Below the pieces are notes generated by a model. The model saw nothing but the letters and a program-made list of their open reading frames with translations, was not told where the DNA came from and did not search any database. The translations under genes and the position numbers were made by a program. Source: Carposina sasakii (lineage: Eukaryota > Arthropoda > Insecta > Lepidoptera > Carposinidae). Taken from it: a stretch of 64,000 bases of DNA. The DNA lies in NCBI GenBank assembly GCA_014607495.2, contig CP053154.1, positions 10,416,001-10,480,000 on the forward strand. Reading direction: 5' to 3'. Numbering within the stretch: the first letter of the stretch is position 1; every line of letters starts with the position of its first letter. Positions 57,660 to 64,000 of this stretch are shown here, piece after piece.

Positions 57660-57766
57660 TGAAACACAGTATGGTTGGACAACGACTGACGTTTATTCAC
57701 AGATACATAATACCATAGATTATAGTGCGATCATAGGTGGTGCCAGTAGCTATATTTTGTTAACAT
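57660..57766 (-). repeat. 5' LTR of the copia element
   Basis: Begins TGTTAACAAAATATAGC on the minus strand and contains an AATAAA. Paired with 55919-56024. Confidence 0.85.
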
Positions 57767-57923
57767 TTCACAATCTTCCTGCCATTATCCTCATTATTTA
57801 TGGGGTCGGCGGAATATGTTTTTTCCGAAATTCACATGGCCAAAGATTTGGCATTTGTTTTACGGCTTGCTGCCTGCCTGATGCCAACCCTCCTCGGGTA
57901 TAGCTAAGTTACAAAAAAGTCCC

Positions 57924-58249
57924 TTCTTCTTCAGCCTATTGCAGTCCACTGCTGGACGTAGGCTTCCTCCAGGGCACGCCACAAGGCTATTTCCATAGGT
58001 GGGTTTTGCCCAGTCTCCACGCTGGGCAGGCGGGTAGGTGACCGCAGTGTGATTTTCGGACTATGTTGTCAGTACGGGAGGCGCTGCTGCACACCTCCCG
58101 AAAACCCTTAATCGATACCCACCGGCAGGCAGGGGTGGTACAAACTCTACTTTGCCGGCACCACGCGGTACAGGGCCGTGACTGGGATCGAACTTACGCC
58201 TTCCGACTGTACGGCGCACGTCTTAACCATTGGGCTATCGTCGCTTCCT
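57924..58249 (-). mobile_element. Full-length SINE with tRNA head and LINE-like tail (minus)
   Basis: On the minus strand: 'gatagcccaatggttaagac' (A box), 'aagttcgatccca' (B box), then 'gtgccggcaaagtagagttt', 'cccgcctgcccagcgtggag' and the tail 'gtccagcagtggactgcaat' with (GAA)n. Confidence 0.88.
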
Positions 58250-58552
58250 ATGTCAACTCGGTCAATACCATGGAAAACTTTGTCTCATATTTTCTAGGGA
58301 ATTAGCAATTTTAGTAATATCATAGAATGAGATTCTTATTCCTCTATGGCAGGTCCGCATCCAGACCGCCGACCATTTTGTGCGAACTTGCACTACAGAG
58401 TGCAAAAATGTGGGATACATTATCTTTTTTGACGTCAATTCGAAAACCAATTTTACTCCACACTTCAGACAGATAGTCTGCAACAAAAAATGCAATTTTT
58501 CTTATTGACATGTGAAAAATTACCTTTGTTATTTCCGTAATTACATGTTTTT

Positions 58553-58915
58553 GACAAATATTTCTTTTTCTATAAATAAAATAATGTGCGGACCGCGATG
58601 GTTATTTCATTTCTTGAAATGGACCCCGAGCGAAACTAATTTCTGACCCCTGCTCTATGGTAATAGTAAACCCAATGAAACCCACGCAATATAGCATTTA
58701 ACTACTTATTCACTTGTTGATCTATGGCAGATCTATGACAAATATTTATTTTTCTATAAATAAAATAATGTGCGGACCGCGGTGGTTATTTCATTTCTTG
58801 AAATGGACCCCGAGCGAAACTAATTGCTGACCCCTGCTCTATGGTAATAGTAAACCCAACGAAACCCACGCAATATAGCATTTACCTACTTATTCACTTG
58901 TTGATCTATGGCTGA
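58553..58915 (+). repeat. Tandem duplication, 2 x 184 bp
   Basis: Units start at 58553 and 58737 (gacaaatattt.tttttctat). Both contain 'aatgtgcggaccgcg', 'aaatggaccccgagcgaaac' and 'ctgacccctgctctatggta'. Few substitutions, so recent. Confidence 0.9.
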
Positions 58916-59249
58916 AATGGTTGTAATTGTTTACAAATGACACCATTATACATAAAATCATCGCGTTTTCCTGGAGGTGTAGGCAGAAATCATGGACATT
59001 TATCTACACCTCTTTCGCTTTATCACCCTTCATAAGATTCTTTACGCATTTTCATAGTTCAGGATAGGTACTTCTGTCTAGATCTTTCCCCAGAATTTCT
59101 CCGATATGGTCAGAAAAAGTACGACATAATCCTTCCAACTCTTCGGTTGTAGGTAAACTTTCTCATCACACATTTACATATTAAGTAAAATGCAAGAGCT
59201 TCAATTTATTACCTTGAATTTGTTAATCAAAGTATGTATTTTTGTTCAG

Positions 59250-59386
59250 CAAAAGGCGTGGGAGCTTCGCAATGAAAAACCCGCTGATGTCGCCCAGGTC
59301 AATGCGAGCCCACTGCTGGTGAACCGCCACCATGCCTGCTCCGCTAACCATCTACCTCGGTGTCATCGCCTTGATATGGTTATGTG
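59250..59386 (+). CDS. LDLRa gene exon 2: 5' UTR end and signal peptide
   Basis: Acceptor tttgttcag, donor GTAAGT. ATG at 59332 in a perfect gccaccATG context; coding part 59332-59386, leaves in phase 1. A uORF at 59272-59322 (ATG-AAA-AAC...TGG-TGA) ends 9 bases before it. Confidence 0.85.
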
Positions 59387-62300
59387 GTAAGTATTTTCCA
59401 CATTCTACAAAAATTATAAATGCGAAAGTTTGTGTAAGGATGTAAGTAGGTATGTATGAATGTTTGTTGCTCTTTCACGCAAAAACTACTGAATGGATTT
59501 TAGCCGCGTGGTGCCAGCAGAGTAGAGTTTGTACCACCCCTGCCTGCCCGTGGGTATCGTACGAGGCGATTAAGAGTTTCCGGGAGGTGGTCAGCGGCGT
59601 CTTCCGTACTGACAACATATTCTGAAAATCAGACTGCGGTCACCAACCCGCCTGCCCAGCGTGGTGACTACGGGCAAAACCCCCTGTGGTAGTAGCCTTG
59701 TTGCGTGCCCTGGGGGAGACCTACGTCCAGCAGTGGACTGCAATAGGCTGAAGAAGAAGAAGAAGAACATAGGCTACAATTTATCCCGGGAAAATTATTT
59801 TTATCCCGGATAATTTCGACATTTTGTTTTTTCTGCAGTACACGCGGACGGAGTCGCGGGCGTTTACTAGTCCTCTATAAATCTTGAAATTGATTCTCTG
59901 TTGGTTCCAATTTACGAAGTCAAAGAGTAAGGTTAATCAAAGAGTCTGTCCACTGTACCGTATCATACACTGACCGACTATGCAAAAATATTGATTGTAT
60001 TACTTTAGGTATATGAAAGAAACAACGGCCACTGGCTTGTTCCGTCACCGGCCAAGCACGTAGCTTTCTTACCCATCACGTAGCATGCACGGACTAGCAA
60101 CGAATACTCGTCGACATTTTTATGATCATGCGCCACTTGCCTGACACGTTCCTTTTACGGTCATGGTATAGTGTGACAAGTGGACAGACTCCTTTAACAC
60201 ATTCTCACGCATACATGCCAAATGACATTGAGACAAGAGGTCTAAATTGGTTTATGCTCACTCATTGGCACATGCATTGTCAATTGCAACAACGTGAGGT
60301 GAGCTGTTGCCATGCTGTTTAATATCTACTCGTATTCCTAGACAGGAAATGTTTAATTTTTATCAATGTATGTGACTTGTTACCAGAGGTTTTGTTGATT
60401 TGTATATATACCGCTGTGTTACCATCATAAGTTTTGAGACACTTTTAACTGACGAGAGAAATAAAGTAAATTACCAAGTTCTTATTTTGAGAATGAAACC
60501 GATATCTACTTACCTAGAGTACGAAAGATATTTTACCCGGGTCCGTATAACAATCACCAAAGCTACTAATGGAATGGACGCAAATCACATCAAACATTAT
60601 GCAATGATATTTACTTCACGACCTCTCTGGCGCAGCAGTCGCAGGCAGGTGTTTTGGAAATATCTGACCTCCCTTAAGAAAGGCACAGCTTCGAGTTTGG
60701 ATCCTGCCCGGGGCTAATATTTATGATTTCGCATCTGTATAACACCTATTACATACCTACTTTTGTTTGATGTACACGATTCGTGTAGTGCTCGTTTCCC
60801 TTGTACCTTGAAGTTACTGAACTTATTTTCCCTAGCCGACGCGGACGACAAGGGTGGCCTGGTCTACTCTCGCCCCACCAACGGCTCGGCAGACCCGCCA
60901 GACCCTCGCTCTCCCGTCGGCCGAGTGCCGCCGTACCAACCGCCACCTGCCGTCGGAGGTCCCGTGCCTATGCCCCCAGGGTATCTGCCGAAGAGCCCCT
61001 TTACACGAATCGAACCTTGGCTACGTAAGTCTTCAATTAAATTAAAACTTTTGCCCCAATTAAATATTTCACAAATGATAAATCAAGGATTTTGTAAAAG
61101 TTTAAATATTGTAAAAAGATGTTTTATATCTCTCTTAAATAAGCAAGATCATAGATAGATAGTCATTATTATCATTTCTTTCATTCAGTTTCTTGTTTTT
61201 ACATTTGGAATTACGTCACAGATCGTCCTGGGCATGCTAAAGAAATCGATGAAGGCCTGGTATCAGAGTACATTGAAGAACATGATGACGGTGGATGCCA
61301 TCAACCATGTCCACCACAGCAATTTTCTTGTCAGGTAATATTGATTTTCTCTTCCAATAGCGACTTCCATTGTTTTAGTTTACCTCCTTATTCTTGCATT
61401 GATTTTGAAGGAACCAAAAAATTAGATTTACTCATGGCACCTGTTTTTTTTAAAAAAACTTCCGTAATCTTTGCATATTACTCGTGTAACATACATACAT
61501 ACATATAATCACGCATTTATCCCTTACACGGTAGGCAGAGCACCAAGGGCCGATAGAACCACATGGTGCCACTTCTGACCAATTTTCGGTTAGTGACAGG
61601 TGGTCAGCCCATCGCCTACAAAACATCAAGACCCTCTGGCGTAGCTGTAGTATTATACGTTTTTTTTAAACTCCCAGAGCAGCCTTGAAGATACTCGTGT
61701 AACAAACCTCCAATAACCCCAATATACAATAATTATACCTTATAGGGAATTAAGCACCACCAACATTCCTAAGATACATGAAATAAATTCAGTGGTACAG
61801 ACCCGGGATCTTACCATTAGGCTATCCTGTCTCAAGAAGATCTAGCCACTAATTTAATTATCCAGGAATCCTGCACATGCATTCCAATGGAGAACCGCTG
61901 CAACGGCCTGGTGGAGTGCGCAAAGGCAGAAGACGAGGCCGGCTGCACGCGCGCTTGCGACGAGCACGAGAACCGAACCATCTGCCATAACACCAACGTC
62001 TGCATCTCCATCGACTGGATCTGCGATGGCGATAACGATTGCGGGGATTTTTCTGATGAGACTCATTGTGGTGAGTGCGGTTGCTCCTCATATTATCGAC
62101 AAGTGATAACTGTCCGTTACAATACCAATACCTCAATGGATGACTTGTTTTGGTCTTCTGGTAAACTAGAGAATTCAGTGAATCCAGGATGAGACGATTC
62201 TCTCAATATAGGTATTGCAGTTCCTTCGTCTACTTACTTTACTTCGATGTCTTCTTTTCTTTATTGCAAGTCATGAAACATAATAAAATGAGTTTAAAAA

Positions 62301-62715
62301 AATCTAGGTATAAAGTATTTAATCTAACACGAGGAACACAAATTAAATTAGTTGGACCAACAATGTTTCATACACGTTGTTGGAAATAGTAATTTACCTA
62401 AATATCATGTGATTATGAGTAATCAAACTCGTACTGAAAAGAGATCTGTGATTTCTTTTACCTAATTAATTAATTAATGGGACATAGGCGTGAGGTTATG
62501 TAAGAATTATGATGTATGAGTGAGTACTCAAAGCCAGATGGTACCTAATTTCCCACAAGTAAATACTACATAATTATTCCCACAGGCGAAGCAGTGAACT
62601 GCACAGCAGATCAGTTCCAGTGCGCCAATGGACTGTGCATCCACCGAGATTGGCACTGCGACGGCGACAACGACTGCCGCGACAGCTCCGATGAAACCAA
62701 CTGTACCAAGGGCAA
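59332..62715 (+). CDS. LDL-receptor class A repeat protein, 5' part
   Basis: Five coding exons join in frame (59332-59386, 60836-61024, 61222-61334, 61866-62070, 62586-62715) to give residues 1-230; the rest is beyond the window. Signal peptide ([13 protein letters not shown]); an acidic then Pro-rich linker (about 22-80, '[20 protein letters not shown]'); then three LDLa domains, about 111-146, 150-187 and 193-227. The second and third have the Ca2+-binding signature CDGDNDC.D.SDE; the first is irregular, with an extra Cys and no acidic SDE (AEDEAGC instead). Such repeats bind ligands in receptors and matrix proteins, so the product is secreted or on the cell surface. Candidates are an LRP-like receptor or a perlecan-like protein; the fragment does not decide. 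A 16-codon uORF precedes the start. Confidence 0.9.
59399..59870 (-). repeat. Old dispersed repeat split by a SINE
   Basis: The left part ('aaattataaatgcgaaagtt', 'ttcacgcaaaaactactgaa') and right part ('acataggctacaatttatcc', 'cacgcggacggagtcgcggg') are the two ends of one common lepidopteran repeat, interrupted at about 59503-59766. Confidence 0.75.
59503..59766 (+). mobile_element. SINE (plus) inserted in an older repeat
   Basis: 'cgcgtggtgccagcagagta', 'ggtcaccaacccgcctgccc', then tail 'gtccagcagtggactgcaat' and (GAA)n. Lacks the tRNA-like head. Confidence 0.85.
60836..61024 (+). CDS. LDLRa gene exon 3 (Pro-rich linker)
   Basis: Acceptor attttccctag, donor GTAAGT. Begins [14 protein letters not shown] and ends '[11 protein letters not shown]'. 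Phases 1 in, 1 out. Confidence 0.88.
61222..61334 (+). CDS. LDLRa gene exon 4
   Basis: Acceptor acgtcacag, donor GTAATA. Ends '[13 protein letters not shown]', the first cysteines of LDLa domain 1. Confidence 0.88.
61490..61690 (+). repeat. Dispersed repeat 'cttacacggtaggcagagc'
   Basis: Same family as 43300-43560, with internal deletions; in intron 4 of the LDLRa gene. Confidence 0.75.
61866..62070 (+). CDS. LDLRa gene exon 5 (LDLa 1 end, LDLa 2)
   Basis: Acceptor attatccag, donor GTGAGT. '[16 protein letters not shown]' and '[20 protein letters not shown]'. Confidence 0.93.
62586..62715 (+). CDS. LDLRa gene exon 6 (LDLa 3)
   Basis: Acceptor attcccacag, donor GTGAGT. '[20 protein letters not shown]' and '[15 protein letters not shown]'. 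Leaves in phase 2 towards an exon outside the window. Confidence 0.94.
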
Positions 62716-64000
62716 GTGAGTATACTGTGACCTTTCATTGTACTGAATTATTTGTTGGTACTGTATTATGTCTTTACGTAAAAAATAAAAAACGTCGAAG
62801 GTTCTCACTTGGTTAGCAACATCCTCAGGCGACATCACTACACGGAACTGTCGACAGTGGCGACAACACAAGGGCGTGCGATTTGTGCACTAATAATATC
62901 ACTTGCGCAGTTGGCTAATCTCCGCTTAGATTGGCTAAAATTCGTTGAAACACGGTCTGGAAGATTATATATGTCTGGAGGGTTATGGACATTCAATGAT
63001 ACCTACTTTGTTTCGTTAATTATAGAATAGATAGAATAGTCAAATAGCTAATCAATGACTGAGTAGCTAATGAATGAATTCCTCACGTAACATCTCCCCT
63101 ATGTTTATCCCATAATAGAGTAAGATTACCAAACTCGTATAATGATAGTCAACAACAATGTTAATTAGCCCAGTCATCTTTTTTTATTAATTCGTTTATA
63201 TAAATATGAAATTTGTCCCAATATCCATGCTAAAAAAACCTATCGCATAGAAGGTAGGTACTTATTGATAGAAATTGCAACTACTATTAGTGGTAGGTAG
63301 TTACAGTGGGAATATTAGTGCGATGTGTTTTTGCATAAAATAAACACAATTTTGATTCTACTTATGTCCATCTAATTTATAAATGAAATTGTATTAGGCG
63401 TTACAATTCGGAAGTTCAAACACGGATGCCACGGATGTTGGCGAATTAATCTAGTTTTTTGATTTCGGAATAGTGCGATGCTAGGTGCTCGGATCTGGTT
63501 TCTTGAGGCGATTGTAGGTAGTGCAAGTGCTTGTTTTCGCAGTTACGATTTATCAGATCCGAGGGTCAGTGGAGGGTGTAGGGCCCAGTGGTGGGCGAAC
63601 CCATTGTGAATCTATCTAATTTCTTAATTCTATAAGTACTTAATATAAACTTGGTTTTACCTAAGCTTTAGATGGATACACAGTAGCATAGATATGATAA
63701 TGCTAGTTATTTGTAATCACAAACAGATTTTTCGAGAGCATTGTTGTTTTGCCAAGTTGTTTTTCTTGTCGGAACATGAATGAAGACATTTTTCCACTCA
63801 CCCTTTCGGGGCTTACTACCATACCATTTGACGTCACTCCTGACAATTGATAGGGTCGTTAAAATAAGGGATGTAGGCGTAAGGGGTCATTGATGGGACT
63901 TAGGCAAATTAACTTATTTTTTGAGTGGAGCTACATAGAATGTATTAGAAATATTATTTAAAGATCAGTTAATAATAAATAATTGGATTTATTTCATGAT
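62716..64000. other. Intron of the LDLRa gene: nothing recognised
   Basis: AT-rich to the edge of the window with no exon or named repeat on either strand. Confidence 0.5.

Larger units (their letters stand above)
55919..57766 (-). mobile_element. Copia-type LTR retrotransposon, internally deleted (minus)
   Basis: About 105-bp LTRs at 55919-56024 and 57660-57766 differ by only a few bases (ends uncertain by a few nt). Immediately inside the 5' LTR (right side) is GGTTATGGGC, the copia primer site. Then a 14-codon gag start (ATG near 57596), a large deletion, and RT and RNase H fragments. Gag, protease and integrase are missing. Confidence 0.9.
53093..59249. other. Presumed first intron of the LDLRa gene
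   Basis: Holds a MITE (54806-55180), a copia element (55919-57766), a SINE (57924-58249) and a 184-bp duplication (58553-58915). Also a pair of diverged 'gcactttcagcgttttatt' repeats near 55590-55680 and 55730-55830 next to the copia LTR. Otherwise AT-rich. Confidence 0.5.

Noticed and set aside
60400..60717. 105-codon plus frame upstream of LDLRa exon 3
   Set aside because: No splice-compatible continuation and no protein features; lies in an intron of the LDLRa gene.

Overview
This is a piece of an insect nuclear genome, most likely a moth or butterfly. It is AT-rich, its coding sequence is split into short exons with GT/AG junctions, its introns are long, and it is dense in the SINE, MITE and LINE families typical of Lepidoptera. 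There are no bacterial features: no operons, no CRISPR array and no rRNA.

Three host genes carry most of the information. (1) On the minus strand, the first four coding exons (29033 down to 1007) of a Cys-loop GABA-receptor subunit of the GRD/CG8916 ('alpha-like') group; the rest lies left of the window. (2) On the plus strand, a complete Lcch3 ('beta-like') GABA-receptor subunit: ten exons from 36250 to 49750 that join in frame to 490 codons (489 aa plus stop). The two genes are head to head, 7.2 kb apart, and share an equivalent 68-nt exon with the same phases, so they are ancient neighbouring paralogues. (3) On the plus strand, the 5' part of a secreted or membrane protein with LDL-receptor class A repeats, with a GC-rich presumed promoter near 52.8-53.1 kb and coding exons from 59332 to 62715; it continues past the right edge. 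A fourth, unidentified locus on the minus strand (11722-10840) encodes two similar hydrophobic ORFs and lies inside the 26-kb first intron of the GRD/CG8916-type gene.

The remainder is mostly mobile DNA. At 18433-23455 a Ty3/gypsy-type LTR element with near-identical LTRs but a scrambled, broken interior sits inside a small inverted-repeat element. At 43855-45453 a 5'-truncated RTE-type LINE with an 11-bp target duplication lies in an Lcch3 intron. SINEs whose 3' ends match that LINE occur at about 31.5, 57.9 and 59.5 kb. At 51947-52588 a P-element-like MITE has 8-bp target duplications and a partial THAP reading frame. At 55919-57766 an internally deleted copia element keeps a copia-type half-tRNA primer site. 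There are also several MITE families and very short fold-back insertions with 8-bp duplications, one of them between the two hydrophobic ORFs.

Layout: 1-29.0 kb, 5' end of the GRD/CG8916-type gene with its huge intron 1; 29.0-36.2 kb, shared upstream region of the two receptor genes; 36.2-50.2 kb, Lcch3; 50.2-52.8 kb, intergenic with the P-like element; 52.8-64 kb, 5' part of the LDLRa gene. In Drosophila, GRD and LCCH3 co-assemble into a GABA-gated cation channel, so the paired receptor genes may be functionally linked. All splice models here come from reading the sequence (phase, GT/AG and protein similarity from memory) and have no transcript support.
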